Shown: positions 1 through 9,108 of the stretch, one piece after another | Layout of the letters: the number at the start of each line of letters is the position of its first letter | How positions within the stretch are numbered: the first letter of the stretch is position 1 | Origin: Pelagicoccus enzymogenes | GTDB lineage: Bacteria; Verrucomicrobiota; Verrucomicrobiia; Opitutales; Opitutaceae | Direction of reading: 5' to 3' | DNA length: 64,000 nt | Assembly (NCBI RefSeq): GCF_014803405.1 | Contig: NZ_JACYFG010000032.1 | Span: 1-64,000, forward strand | Position numbers and translations under genes: made by a program | Notes under the pieces: generated by a model | What the model was told of the DNA's origin: nothing | Databases searched by the model: none | The model's input: only the letters and a program-made list of their open reading frames with translations

Positions 1-55
1 GTCTGGTCAAGATACATGGTTAACAGGTGTTAACAGACATGGTTAACACTTCTGT

Positions 56-1288
56 ATGCCGTGGATGGAGACCGATAAGATAACCCAAAGAAGAGATTTC
101 GTCTTCCTGGCATCGAAGCCTGGAGCGAACAAACGCGAGCTGATCCGCCGTTTCGGCATAAGCCCGCCGACTGCCTACAAGTGGCTGGAGCGCTACCGCA
201 AGGAAGGCTTGCCTGGTCTGGAGGACCGCTCGCGTCGGCCGGCGGGGCAGCCCAACAAGAGCTGCCCCGAGGTGGAGAGGAAGGTCTTGGAGCTTCGCCG
301 CAAGCACGACTGCTGGGGAGCGCGCAAGCTGCGCCGCCTGCTGCAAAACGCCGGGGAAAAGGAGCTTCCCTCGGCGACCACCGTGCACAACATCATCCGC
401 CGCGCCGGCTTGCTCGGCCAAGGCTCTCGCCCGTGCGTGGCGCCCAGGAGCTTCGAGCGTTCGCAGCCCAACGAGCTTTGGCAGATGGACTTCAAGGGGC
501 ACTTCGAGATGGCCGGGTCGAAGCGCTGCCACCCGCTCACCGCCTGCGACGACCACTCCCGCTTCAACCTCATCCTCAAGGCCTGCGAGGACGAGAGGAC
601 CTCCACGGTGCAGGAATGCCTGCTGTCATGCTTCGGCAAGTACGGGCTGCCTTGGGCCATCCTCTGCGACAACGGTTCGCCCTGGGGGCGGGGGTTCGGG
701 GCGGCCAGCGAGCTGGAGGCCTGGCTGCTGCGCCTGGGGGTGGAGACGATCCACGGCCGCCCCCTGCACCCCCAGACGCAAGGCAAGGAGGAACGCTTCC
801 ACCAGACCCTCAAGCACGAGCTGCTGGGCAGGACCACGCTGTGGCGCGACCTCGAGCATTGCGACCGGGAGTTCGCCCGGTTTCGCGAGACCTACAACCA
901 CGTCCGCCCGCACCGCTCGCTCGATCTCGACTGCCCCGCCGACCGCTACCGCGCCTCGGAGCGAGCCTTGCCCGCGACCATACCCCACTGCCTGAGCTTC
1001 TACGGCGAGGCCGAGCAGGTGCGCAAGGTGAAGAGCAAAGGCGACCTGATGTTCAAGGGACGCAGCTTCTTCATCGGAAGGGCCTTCATCGGGGAAAGCG
1101 TGGCGATAAACCAGTTCGACGATCTTCGCTGGGAAGTTTTCTACTGCTGGAAAAGCTTGGGGATGATCGACCTGAGCCGCGCGACCAAGCCTAGAAACAA
1201 CTACAACGCGCTTCTTGCTCCCCCTGGACGCCTAGGCGTCCAGGGGGAGCAAGAAGCCCACCTGAAAAGCGTTAACCATGTACCTTAA
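56..1288 (+). CDS. IS481-family DDE transposase
   Basis: A 410-residue transposase that cuts and joins the ends of its own element. The N-terminus (about residues 8-60) is a helix-turn-helix, then a second HTH region follows to about residue 125. The RNase-H-like catalytic core follows with D145 (LWQMD), D205 (LCDNGSPWG) and E246 (GKEERFHQTLKHELL), the DDE triad, all intact. The ATG at 56 lies just inside the left terminal repeat; an ATG at 65 is equally possible. The last 30 or so residues are encoded across a perfect 48-bp palindrome and into the right terminal repeat, so the reading frame uses nearly the whole element. The gene appears intact and the element may be active. Confidence 0.93.
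   Translation: MPWMETDKITQRRDFVFLASKPGANKRELIRRFGISPPTAYKWLERYRKEGLPGLEDRSRRPAGQPNKSCPEVERKVLELRRKHDCWGARKLRRLLQNAGEKELPSATTVHNIIRRAGLLGQGSRPCVAPRSFERSQPNELWQMDFKGHFEMAGSKRCHPLTACDDHSRFNLILKACEDERTSTVQECLLSCFGKYGLPWAILCDNGSPWGRGFGAASELEAWLLRLGVETIHGRPLHPQTQGKEERFHQTLKHELLGRTTLWRDLEHCDREFARFRETYNHVRPHRSLDLDCPADRYRASERALPATIPHCLSFYGEAEQVRKVKSKGDLMFKGRSFFIGRAFIGESVAINQFDDLRWEVFYCWKSLGMIDLSRATKPRNNYNALLAPPGRLGVQGEQEAHLKSVNHVP
1210..1257. repeat. 48-bp perfect palindrome in the 3' end of the transposase gene
   Basis: Bases 1210-1233 are the exact reverse complement of 1234-1257, with CCTAGG at the centre and no loop. It lies inside the coding frame about 30 bp before the stop codon. It could fold into a very stable hairpin in RNA or extrude as a cruciform. 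There is no T-run after it, so it is not a typical intrinsic terminator. Confidence 0.9.
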
Positions 1289-1318
1289 CATGTGTTAACT
1301 ATGTCCTTGCGCTAAACA

Positions 1319-1510
1319 CTCGCGCCACGATGCAGGATACGCGATTGGGGGTCTGCGGCACGTCGCCTTTTGGCTTCGCTCAAGATCTATGACAAGCAAC
1401 GGCCCCGCAGGTAGACAGCAATTCCGCTGCTTTTGGTGATTAACCTTTTTTTTGGGGGGAGGTTTTTCTTCGCCTTAAGCGTTTCGCATCAGCAGCGAGC
1501 TCGTATCCGT
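1319..1510. other. Intergenic gap between IS right end and uspA stop
   Basis: About 190 bases with no supported gene. It includes a T8-G6 homopolymer stretch near 1446-1460. No convincing terminator hairpin for the leftward uspA gene was found. Confidence 0.5.
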
Positions 1511-2365
1511 TTAGCGGAACATGAGGATCGGCACGTGGCAGTCGCGAGCGAGAGTCGCGGTGGTGCTGCCGATGAGCATGCGTTTGGCGCGGGAGTGGCC
1601 ATAGGCTCCCATCGCGAGAAGGTCGAAGCCGACATTCTCGACTTCATCCGTGATGACCTTGGCGGGCTCGCCTTCTCGAATACGGGCTTTGGCGGTGAAG
1701 CCAGCTTTATTGAGCGCTTCAGCGGCGTCTTGAACCTCGTTGCGGTTTCGATCGTCATCGCGGCCTACCCGTAGGACGTCGATTTCTACGTTGGCGCAAA
1801 GCGGATGTTCCTTCAGGAAGGCGAGAGCCTTTTGCGAACTGGGGCCTCCGTCATAGGCGAGGAGGCAACGTTTGATCGGCTTGAAGGCGCGGGAGGAAAC
1901 GAGCACGGGGCACTTGGCGACGCGGAGGGTACGCTCGATGTTGGTGCCGAGGTGTTTCATGGCGATGGCGTGGTTCACGCCGCGCTTCCCGATGATGATG
2001 AGGTCGACGTTGTTTTGAATGTCCTCCAAGACGTCAACGAAGAGACCGTGTCGCAATTCGGTATCCACGTTTTGGATTCCTGCTGCTTGGATGTGACGCA
2101 GGGCCTCGGAGAGGATTGCCTCGCCCTTCACCTGCGCCAAACGGGCTCGTTCGCGGTCAAAGTTGACCAAGTCGTTCATCAGGCTGTCGTAAGCTTCCGG
2201 GCCGATGTTGCCGGAGAAATCCGCGAGGGCTGCCTTTTCTCGGTGAGGGTTCAGAGTGTGGACGACGCGTAGCGAGGTGTTGAGTTGCTTGCTTGCCCAG
2301 ACGGCATGGTCGTAGACGCTCGCCGCGTAGGAGGATCCGTCAGTGAAGCTGAGAACTGTGTTCAT
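1511..2365 (-). CDS. Tandem-domain universal stress protein (UspA family)
   Basis: 284 residues made of two Usp domains (about 1-145 and 146-284). The C-terminal domain has the ATP-binding pattern G-x2-G-x9-G-S in GAYGHSRAKRMLIGS. The N-terminal copy has the related GKRGVNHAIAMKHLGTN, one residue longer in spacing and so possibly weaker for ATP. UspA proteins are cytoplasmic stress or regulatory proteins. It lies 26 bp downstream of a SulP transporter on the same strand and is probably co-transcribed. SulP/Usp pairs are common, and the Usp protein is often assumed to modulate the transporter; that link is inference here. Confidence 0.9.
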   Translation of the reverse strand: MNTVLSFTDGSSYAASVYDHAVWASKQLNTSLRVVHTLNPHREKAALADFSGNIGPEAYDSLMNDLVNFDRERARLAQVKGEAILSEALRHIQAAGIQNVDTELRHGLFVDVLEDIQNNVDLIIIGKRGVNHAIAMKHLGTNIERTLRVAKCPVLVSSRAFKPIKRCLLAYDGGPSSQKALAFLKEHPLCANVEIDVLRVGRDDDRNRNEVQDAAEALNKAGFTAKARIREGEPAKVITDEVENVGFDLLAMGAYGHSRAKRMLIGSTTATLARDCHVPILMFR

Positions 2366-2391
2366 GATGGGGAAATTGGCTGTGGGTTGGC

Positions 2392-3873
2392 TTAGTGTCC
2401 GCCGAGGTCTTGAGAGGCGCCGGGCTTGTCGTGTACGGCGAGCTTGCCTACGATAGTAGCGCTCGCTTCGTTGAGGCCAAGGATTTCTACCTCAGTTCCT
2501 TCGCGGCGGAACTTGAGGACCACCTTGTCGAGGGCTGTGACGGCGGAAAGGTCCCAGAAGTGAGCTTTCGAGACGTCGATGGTGACCTTTCTCAGTACTT
2601 CGGAAAAGTCGAAGGAGCGGGAAAAGTCAGAGGCGGAGACGAAGAAGAGCTGGCCGCTGATGCGGTAGACGCGTTCCTGGGTATTCGGCTCGCGGGTACT
2701 TGATACATCTAGGAGTTGAGCGACCTTGTGGGCAAAGGAGAGGGCGCTCAGCAACACTCCCACCATAACGCCGTAGGCCAGGTTATGGGTATAGACGACG
2801 ACGCCCACAGTCGAAAGCATTACGAAGGAGGTGAACTTCGGATGGGTTTTCAGGTTTTTTATCGAGCTCCAGCTGAAGGTTCCGATCGATACCATGATCA
2901 TGACTGCTACGAGGGCGGCCATCGGAATGCGGCTGACCCAGTCGTCCAGCAACAGGATGAGGATGAGCAGAAAGATGCCTGCCCAGAGAGTGGAAAGACG
3001 ACCGCGGCCGCCGGACTTTACGTTGATCACGGATTGGCCGATCATGGCGCAGCCGGCCATGCCACCGAAGAATCCGGTGATAAAGTTGGCGATTCCCTGG
3101 CCGCGACACTCGCGGTTCTTGTCGCTTTCGGAGTCCGTAAGTTCGTCGACAATGGTCGAGGTCATAAGGGATTCCAACAGGCCTACGATCGCGAGCGGGA
3201 AGGAGTAGGGCAGGATGATCCACAGGGTGTCTAGGTTGAGAGGGACTTGTGGAATGAAGAAGGGAGGGAATTCGGAAGGAAGTTGTCCCTTGTCGCCCAC
3301 TGTTGGAAGAAAATCCATGCCGAATCCCAGCGAGATTCCCGTGATGACGATGATGCAAACCAAGGGAGAGGGGACGCTCTTGGTCAGCAGCGGGAGCAGG
3401 TAGATGATAGCCAAGCCGCCAGCGACCATAGCGTACATGCGCCAGTCTTGACCGACGAATTCGGGAAGCTGGGCCATGAAGATCAGGATCGCCAAGGCAT
3501 TTACGAAGCCGGTGGTGACCGACTTGGAGACGAATTTTAGGGAGTCACCCAGCTTCAATGCGCCCGCGAGGAACTGCAGGACGCCTGTCAGAATAGTGGC
3601 CGCGAACAGGTACTGCAGGCCGTGGTCTTTCACTAGATCGACCATGAGCAGCGCCATCGCTCCAGTAGCCGCCGAGATCATGCCGGGCCGTCCCCCAGCG
3701 AAAGCGGTGATGAGGGCGATGCTGAAAGAGGCGTAGAGGCCGACCTTTGGGTCCACCCCTGCGATGATCGAGAAGGCGATGGCTTCGGGGATGAGCGCCA
3801 AGGCCACGACCGTGCCGGCGAGGAAGTCTCGCGGCGCGTTTGATATCCAGTTCTCTCTAAAGGTGTTTTTCAT
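2392..3873 (-). CDS. SulP/SLC26-family anion transporter with STAS domain
   Basis: An inner-membrane anion transporter (sulfate, bicarbonate or another oxyanion). The SulP core of about 11-13 membrane segments begins near [20 protein letters not shown]. The C-terminal cytoplasmic STAS domain covers about the last 95 residues. I start at the ATG at 3873 (MKNTFRENW, 493 residues), because the frame upstream of it reads as a basic non-family extension of 36 residues. With the UspA gene just downstream, a BicA-like sodium/bicarbonate role is possible, but the substrate cannot be told from sequence. It is transcribed away from the response regulator at 4229. Confidence 0.9.
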   Translation of the reverse strand: MKNTFRENWISNAPRDFLAGTVVALALIPEAIAFSIIAGVDPKVGLYASFSIALITAFAGGRPGMISAATGAMALLMVDLVKDHGLQYLFAATILTGVLQFLAGALKLGDSLKFVSKSVTTGFVNALAILIFMAQLPEFVGQDWRMYAMVAGGLAIIYLLPLLTKSVPSPLVCIIVITGISLGFGMDFLPTVGDKGQLPSEFPPFFIPQVPLNLDTLWIILPYSFPLAIVGLLESLMTSTIVDELTDSESDKNRECRGQGIANFITGFFGGMAGCAMIGQSVINVKSGGRGRLSTLWAGIFLLILILLLDDWVSRIPMAALVAVMIMVSIGTFSWSSIKNLKTHPKFTSFVMLSTVGVVVYTHNLAYGVMVGVLLSALSFAHKVAQLLDVSSTREPNTQERVYRISGQLFFVSASDFSRSFDFSEVLRKVTIDVSKAHFWDLSAVTALDKVVLKFRREGTEVEILGLNEASATIVGKLAVHDKPGASQDLGGH

Positions 3874-4228
3874 GGTGTGAGCGTCTAAAAGGGAACGAGG
3901 TCTCGCGTTTTCGAGAAAGCGGCGTTTCGCCCCGGCAAGCGGAAAAGCTGGGAAGGGAACCCCATACCTAGCTCGGGTCAATCGATAATGCGGGCCTTAT
4001 ACTGATTCCCTATTGTTTGCGTTTCCGCCTGCTTGGTGTTGCTTGCTTGCCTTGTGTTTGGGAATCTGAGCGGGCAAGGAGTTTATTTTACAAATAACAA
4101 CTAATTAACAAACATGTTTTAAAATTCCGTTGTCTTGAACTAGGGCAGGCTTCACAAAGCTCATAATTGCCACAGAACTAAAGAGGTAAGCGTAAGGTAT
4201 TACCTCTAACAGCGCCCGTAACTCCCCC
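3874..4228. other. Divergent promoter region between sulP and the response regulator
   Basis: 355 bases without a gene. The middle (about 4080-4130) is A/T-rich compared with its surroundings, as expected for promoters of the two divergent genes. No -35/-10 pair is clear enough to assign. An inverted repeat at 4182-4207 is listed separately. Confidence 0.5.
4182..4207. promoter_or_regulatory. Inverted repeat AGAGGTAA-N10-TTACCTCT in the leader of the response regulator
   Basis: A perfect 8-bp inverted repeat with a 10-bp spacer, ending 21 bp before the ATG at 4229. It could be an operator, perhaps for the regulator itself, or a leader hairpin close to the ribosome-binding region. The spacer also repeats the AGGTA half-motif. 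Confidence 0.45.
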
Positions 4229-4876
4229 ATGAACAAATTGTATATCGTCGATGGTCAGAAGACCGTCTGCCAGATGCTCGCCGAAAGCTTAACGTCCCGT
4301 AACTACGAAGTCGTAGGAACGTCCGACAAGATCTCGGGAGTTGTCGACGATGCGGTGGAGCTGGGGCCTGAAATGATCATCCTGGAGATGAACTTGCCGG
4401 ATGGTCGCGGAGCGGACCTGATTTCCAAGGTTCGCGCTCGTTTGCCGGACGCTCGCTTTCTTGTCTTTTCGGATGTCAAGTTGAGCGAGAGCATCAAGGC
4501 TTGCTTGCAGGCTGGCGCTCATGGCTTCGTCGAAAAGTCGGTGGACTTCGACATGTTTTTAAACGCCGTCAAGATCGTGAGCGAAGGGGGCTGCTTCTTT
4601 GGGTTCAACATTACGGAGGTGTTGCGCACGGTTGTGAGCGACAACAAGAAGAAGAGCCAGTACAACGATAACCTGACCCAACGCGAACGCGAAGTCTTGC
4701 AGCTGATCGCCCAGGGGAACAGCAACAAGGATATTGCGGCAAAGCTCGAGCTCAGCGTCAAGACGGTCGACAACCATCGCTGCAGCATGATGCGCAAGCT
4801 CGACGTGCACAACGTGGCAGCCATTACTCGTTACGCGATCGAGCACCGCCTCATCTCCGTCAATTTCGTCGATTAG
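4229..4876 (+). CDS. NarL/LuxR-type response regulator with Glu at the phospho-acceptor site
   Basis: 215 residues: a receiver domain (1-125) and a LuxR-type HTH DNA-binding domain (about 148-210, NLTQREREVLQLIAQGNSNK). The conserved phospho-accepting Asp of the receiver is replaced by E53 (MIILEMNLPDG). The first acidic pair is also incomplete (D8-G9 instead of DD or ED), while the usual Lys (FVEKS) and Ser (FLVFSD) are kept. Asp-to-Glu at this site often mimics the phosphorylated state, so the protein may be constitutively active or controlled without a kinase. No histidine kinase is adjacent. The start is the first ATG in frame, right after the inverted repeat in the leader. Confidence 0.92.
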   Translation: MNKLYIVDGQKTVCQMLAESLTSRNYEVVGTSDKISGVVDDAVELGPEMIILEMNLPDGRGADLISKVRARLPDARFLVFSDVKLSESIKACLQAGAHGFVEKSVDFDMFLNAVKIVSEGGCFFGFNITEVLRTVVSDNKKKSQYNDNLTQREREVLQLIAQGNSNKDIAAKLELSVKTVDNHRCSMMRKLDVHNVAAITRYAIEHRLISVNFVD

Positions 4877-4902
4877 CGGCCTCGACCGTGTTGAGCGGGA
4901 GC

Positions 4903-7014
4903 CTAGTCGTTCTGCTGGGCTTGAACTGCTGTCAGGGCGATGGTGTAGATGATGTCGTCCACCAGGGCGCCGCGCGACAAGTCGTTCACCGGCTTCTTGA
5001 GGCCCTGCAGCATGGGACCGATTGATATCACGTTCGCTGAACGCTGTACTGCCTTATAGGTGGTGTTACCGGTATTGAGGTCAGGGAAAATGAATACGTT
5101 GGCCTTGCCGGCGACCGGGCTGTCGGGAGCTTTGGTGCGCGCGACATCGGCGATTGCGGCAGCGTCGTACTGAAGCGGACCATCGATGATAATGTCGGGA
5201 CGGGCTTCTTTTACCAGGCGAGTCGCTTCAACCACCTTGTCGACGTCGGCGCCCGAGCCGGAGCCGAGGGTGCTGTAGCTGATCATCGCCACGAGTGGAT
5301 CGATGCCGAAGGCCTTGGCCGAGTCGGCGCTCTGGATGGCGATGTCTGCGAGTTCCTCTGCGTTGGGATCTGGGTTGATGGCGCAGTCGCCATAGACCAG
5401 CACTTGGTCGGGCAAGCACATGAAGAATACGGAGGAAGCGATCTTTGCTCCCGGCCGGGTCTTGATTAGCTGCATGGCAGGGCGAACGGTGTTGGCCGAA
5501 GAGTGTACGGCTCCCGAAACCAGTCCGTCCACTTCGTCGTGCTTGAGCATCATGGTGCCGAGCACCACGTTGTCGCTCAAGTGGTCGCGAGCGATTTTCT
5601 CGGTCATGTTTTTGTGTCGCCTCATTTCGACCAATGAGGGCACGTAGCGTTCTCTAATCACGTCCGGATTTACGATCTCCAGTCCGGTGGGCAAGCTGAG
5701 CCCCATAGCGTCCGCCTTGAGTTGGATGGAGTAGGGGTTGCCGAGCAATACGCACTTGGCGATGCCGCGTTCCGTGCAGGCCACAGCGGCTTGCATCGTG
5801 CGGGGTTCGTCGCCTTCCGGCAGGATGATGCGCTTGGGCTTTTGGCGAGCGTTGCGGGTAAGCATGTGGCGAAACGCAGGTGGGGAAAGCTGGCGTTTCA
5901 TCTGGGATGCGAGCGTATTGCGAATCCAACTACTGCTGATGCTGATAGCAACGGTTTCCATTGCTTGGTTGATGCGGTCGTTGTCGTCCGGCGCGATCTC
6001 GAGGTTCATGTCGTAGAGCGCCCGTGCCGTTTCGAAGGAAGTCTTGCTCACTCGCATGACCGGCAAGCCGCTTTTCCATGCGATTTGGCAGAGTTTGACG
6101 ATACGTTCGTCTGGCCGCTGGTCGCTTGTCAGGACGAGGCCGGCAAGGCGAGTGCCGTTGAGGGACGCCATGCTGGCGGCGAGGATGATGTCGCTGCGGT
6201 CGGAAGGCGTCACCAGAAGGGTTCCGGTCTTGAGCGTGTGCAGCAAGTTCGTGACGTTGCGAGCAAGCAGCTCGATCTTGAAGACGCGACGGCTAGTCAT
6301 GTCGCCTTCGTTGAGGACCTCGGCATTGACGAGTTTCGCGACGTCTGAAACGCGTGGGGCAAGCAATTTTTCGTCGCGCGGTATCATGCCGATCATCTCC
6401 AAGTCGTCGTTCCTGAAGACGGGGCAGTTGTTTTTGATGAACTGCTTGAGCGGTTCTACCCCGATGCCGTCAAAGTCGATGTTGTCACGGGCCGCGTCGA
6501 TGTCTGCCTTGTTGATGACGACGCCGGCCACGCGTCCCTTGAAGTCGTGAACGGCCAGCTCCAGTTCTTTGTTCAGGTGGTCTAGGCTGCGGTTGCCGAG
6601 GCTGGTGACGAGGATTTGCTTAGAGGAGAGGGTTTGGGCGAGTTTGGAGTTGAGGCGGGCTCCCATGGGGAAGCGTTCGGTTTGGATCAGGCCTTCAACG
6701 ATGAGCACGTCAGCGTTTTTGGACGCTTCCTCGAAACGCTGGATGATGTTTTCTAGGAGGAGCTCGAGATGCTCTTCGCTCACTAGCTTCTTGGCTTCCT
6801 CCATGGAAATGGGTTCCGGAGGTGTGAGGGTGGTAACGGCCCTGATGAAGCTGGTGGAGCGGTCGCCGGGTTCGTCTGGAGTTACCGGTTGGGCGATGGG
6901 CTTGAAGAAGCCGACCCTTACCCCTTGTCGTTCGAGGGCCCGTACAAGCCCTATGGATACGGTCGAGAGGCCGACTTTGGCTCCCGTGGGTACTGTTAGG
7001 AATACATGCTTCAT
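4903..7014 (-). CDS. pta: Phosphate acetyltransferase, long (DRTGG-containing) form
   Basis: Interconverts acetyl-CoA plus phosphate and acetyl-phosphate plus CoA in the cytoplasm. 703 residues, the length of the long E. coli-type enzyme. An N-terminal BioD-like P-loop domain (VFLTVPTGAKVGLST) is followed by a DRTGG domain (about 210-330) and the catalytic PTA domain (about 380-700; RIILPEGDEPRTMQAAV, YGDCAINPDPNAEEL). Its start lies 1 bp after the ackA stop, so translational coupling is likely. The ackA-pta pair serves acetate overflow or acetate assimilation. Confidence 0.97.
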   Translation of the reverse strand: MKHVFLTVPTGAKVGLSTVSIGLVRALERQGVRVGFFKPIAQPVTPDEPGDRSTSFIRAVTTLTPPEPISMEEAKKLVSEEHLELLLENIIQRFEEASKNADVLIVEGLIQTERFPMGARLNSKLAQTLSSKQILVTSLGNRSLDHLNKELELAVHDFKGRVAGVVINKADIDAARDNIDFDGIGVEPLKQFIKNNCPVFRNDDLEMIGMIPRDEKLLAPRVSDVAKLVNAEVLNEGDMTSRRVFKIELLARNVTNLLHTLKTGTLLVTPSDRSDIILAASMASLNGTRLAGLVLTSDQRPDERIVKLCQIAWKSGLPVMRVSKTSFETARALYDMNLEIAPDDNDRINQAMETVAISISSSWIRNTLASQMKRQLSPPAFRHMLTRNARQKPKRIILPEGDEPRTMQAAVACTERGIAKCVLLGNPYSIQLKADAMGLSLPTGLEIVNPDVIRERYVPSLVEMRRHKNMTEKIARDHLSDNVVLGTMMLKHDEVDGLVSGAVHSSANTVRPAMQLIKTRPGAKIASSVFFMCLPDQVLVYGDCAINPDPNAEELADIAIQSADSAKAFGIDPLVAMISYSTLGSGSGADVDKVVEATRLVKEARPDIIIDGPLQYDAAAIADVARTKAPDSPVAGKANVFIFPDLNTGNTTYKAVQRSANVISIGPMLQGLKKPVNDLSRGALVDDIIYTIALTAVQAQQND

Positions 7015-7015
7015 C

Positions 7016-8212
7016 TTATTTGCTTCCGACGAGTTGTTCGGTTTCGCGGGCGATCATGAGTTCTTCGTTGGTGGGGATCACGATTACCTTAACCGGTGAG
7101 TTCGCTTGTGAAATGATTCCATCCTGGTCGACCCCAGCGGTGGCGTTCGCCTGCTCGTCTACCAGCATCCCGAGGTGCTGGAGCCTAACGAGCGTTTCGG
7201 TACGGGTCTGGACGTCGTTTTCTCCGATGCCTCCGGTGAAGACGAGGGCGTCGCACTTGTCCAATGCAGCTCTCAGGGAGGCGATGCTTTTGGCGAGGCG
7301 GCGGGTGAAGATTGAGACGGCTCGCTTCGCGGCTTCGTTTCCGTTGGCGGATGCCTGCCGCAGCGAGCGCATGTCGTTGGAAAATTCAGAGAGTCCGAGC
7401 AGACCGCTTTTTTTGTTTAGAATCGTATCGATTTCTTCGATACTAAGCCCGAGGGCTCGGTGCAGGTGGAAAACGATTCCGGGGTCAAGGTCTCCGCTTC
7501 GCGTGCCCATGACCAGACCTTCGAGTGGGGTCAGTCCCATGGTAGTATCCACGCAAGCGCCGTTTTCGATGGCGGCGGCGCTGCAGCCGTTGCCGAGGTG
7601 GGCGGTGATGATGCTCGTTTGGTCTAAGGGCTTGCCGAGGATGCGGGCTGCCTCCGAGGTGACGTACTTGTGGCTGGAGCCATGAAACCCGTAGCGCCTG
7701 ATGCCGTGCTCGCGGTAAAGTTCGTAGGGAATGGCGTAGAGGTAAGCCTCGGGTTCTATGGTTTGGTGGAACGCGGTGTCGAAAACGCCGACTTGCGGGA
7801 GTTCTGGAAAGTGCTGTCTCGAAGACTCGATGCCCAAAAGGTTTGCTGGATTGTGCAAGGGAGCGAGCGAGGAGCAGGATTTAACTGCGTCCAGAGCCTC
7901 CTGGTCCATAAGGCAAGCCGAGGTGAACCGCTCTCCGCCATGCACCACGCGATGTCCGACTGCCTCGATTTCGAGGTGCATCTCGTCGGAGGCCAAAAAG
8001 TTGGCGAGCGTATCCAAGGATGCTTCGTGTTCGGAACCGCCCGGCAGGTTTCCCTTCTTGGGAGCGGAGAGAAGAGGGCTCTCAAGCTTGAAGCTAGGGG
8101 CTTGGGAACCGAGTTTGTCGAACAGGCCACGGGCGAGGTCTTTGCCCGTTTGGGTGTCGATGACAGAAAATTTCAGGGAGGAGCTCCCGCAGTTTATGAC
8201 CAGTATGTTCAT
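7016..8212 (-). CDS. ackA: Acetate kinase
   Basis: Phosphorylates acetate with ATP, or makes ATP from acetyl-phosphate. 398 residues, normal family length. Motifs are clear: NCGSSSLKFSVID at the N-terminus (nucleotide/phosphate site), YGFHGSSHKYV, AHLGNGCSAAAI, DTTMGLTPLEGLVMGTRSGD and FTGGIGEN. It is the first gene of the ackA-pta operon; the promoter should lie in 8213-8340, which has an A/T-rich stretch near 8275-8305. Confidence 0.97.
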   Translation of the reverse strand: MNILVINCGSSSLKFSVIDTQTGKDLARGLFDKLGSQAPSFKLESPLLSAPKKGNLPGGSEHEASLDTLANFLASDEMHLEIEAVGHRVVHGGERFTSACLMDQEALDAVKSCSSLAPLHNPANLLGIESSRQHFPELPQVGVFDTAFHQTIEPEAYLYAIPYELYREHGIRRYGFHGSSHKYVTSEAARILGKPLDQTSIITAHLGNGCSAAAIENGACVDTTMGLTPLEGLVMGTRSGDLDPGIVFHLHRALGLSIEEIDTILNKKSGLLGLSEFSNDMRSLRQASANGNEAAKRAVSIFTRRLAKSIASLRAALDKCDALVFTGGIGENDVQTRTETLVRLQHLGMLVDEQANATAGVDQDGIISQANSPVKVIVIPTNEELMIARETEQLVGSK

Positions 8213-8340
8213 TAGCTGACTGCATTTTGCGAATCAGGCTGATGATATCAACTAATCACGACGGCCTTACAAACCCAAATTAAAGAAAGTTTAGTAATTA
8301 ATTATGAAATACGGGCCAGGAAGGGGGCAGATTGTTGGGC

Positions 8341-9072
8341 TTACTTACGTAACTTGATTATTCCGACAGAGTTCAGCATGCGAATGATCGGGTAGGTCAG
8401 GTCCAGCTCGAACCAGCGCTGAGCGAAGTTTGCCCTTCTCGGATAGCGATGGTGGTTGTTTTGGAAGCACTCGCCCACGAAGAAGAGGTCCCAAACGAAG
8501 GTGTTGCGTGAGTGGTCGCCGTTATCGTAGTTCGCGTAGCCGTATTTGTGTCCGCACCAGTTCACGAAGGCGCCGTGAACGGGCCCCATCAAGTAATGCA
8601 CGGGGAGCAAGGCATACCAGAGTGGGTGAGGAGCGAAGGTGACATAGAAAGCGGTGTAGGCGACGCAGAAGGCGATACGGGTGATCCAGCTGTCGCCGAT
8701 GCGGTCGACAATGGGCCAGGAGGGGTAGTCCTTCAAGGCAACGTCCGGGCGGTCGTCGTAGTTGCCCGCCAGGATGCCTTGGTAGACATTCTTGGTGTTG
8801 ACCATCATGGAGATGACGTCCTCGAAAAAATGCGGCGAGTGGGGGTCCTCCTCGGTATCGCTGTGCTTATGGTGCTCCATGTGCAGGATGGCGTAGGCCC
8901 GCGGGTTCAAGTAGCTCGCGCCCTGGGTGATCCAGGTGAACAGGTAGAAGAAGCGGTACCAGAAGGGACGCAGGTGGAACATGCCATGCGCGGCGTAGCG
9001 ATGGAGGAAGAAGCTCTGCGCGAAGACCGAGAGGTACCAGTGGAGCAGAAAAAACGCGATTATGGGCCACAT
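8341..9072 (-). CDS. Short acyl lipid / acyl-CoA desaturase (membrane di-iron)
   Basis: 243 residues with the three histidine boxes of membrane fatty-acid desaturases: HRYAAH (24-29), HMEHHKH (64-70) and NNHHRYP near the C-terminus. It has several hydrophobic membrane segments. It would introduce a double bond into an acyl chain. It is the last gene of the lipid-modification operon, after two cyclopropane-synthase homologues, so it may provide or modify the unsaturated chain those enzymes act on. It is shorter than the usual delta-9 enzymes of about 300 residues but holds all three boxes. Confidence 0.87.
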   Translation of the reverse strand: MWPIIAFFLLHWYLSVFAQSFFLHRYAAHGMFHLRPFWYRFFYLFTWITQGASYLNPRAYAILHMEHHKHSDTEEDPHSPHFFEDVISMMVNTKNVYQGILAGNYDDRPDVALKDYPSWPIVDRIGDSWITRIAFCVAYTAFYVTFAPHPLWYALLPVHYLMGPVHGAFVNWCGHKYGYANYDNGDHSRNTFVWDLFFVGECFQNNHHRYPRRANFAQRWFELDLTYPIIRMLNSVGIIKLRK

Positions 9073-9108
9073 GTTTTGAAAGACGATTGGGATTCCTTGC
9101 GGATTGGG

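Larger units (their letters stand above)
1..1318 (+). mobile_element. IS481-type insertion sequence (left terminal base or bases outside the window)
   Basis: The two ends form a long imperfect inverted repeat. Bases 1-52 match the reverse complement of about 1267-1318, best over 14-51. The right end closes with ACA (1316-1318), the complement of the TGT terminus typical of IS481-family elements. The left end would begin TGT if the base just before the window is T. Each end holds three GTTAAC or near-GTTAAC blocks, which look like repeated transposase-binding sites. One transposase gene fills the element. The target-site duplication cannot be checked because the left flank is missing. Confidence 0.85.

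Noticed and set aside
1446-1460. T8-G6 homopolymer run as a terminator for uspA
   Set aside because: No stable stem precedes it on the strand of transcription.
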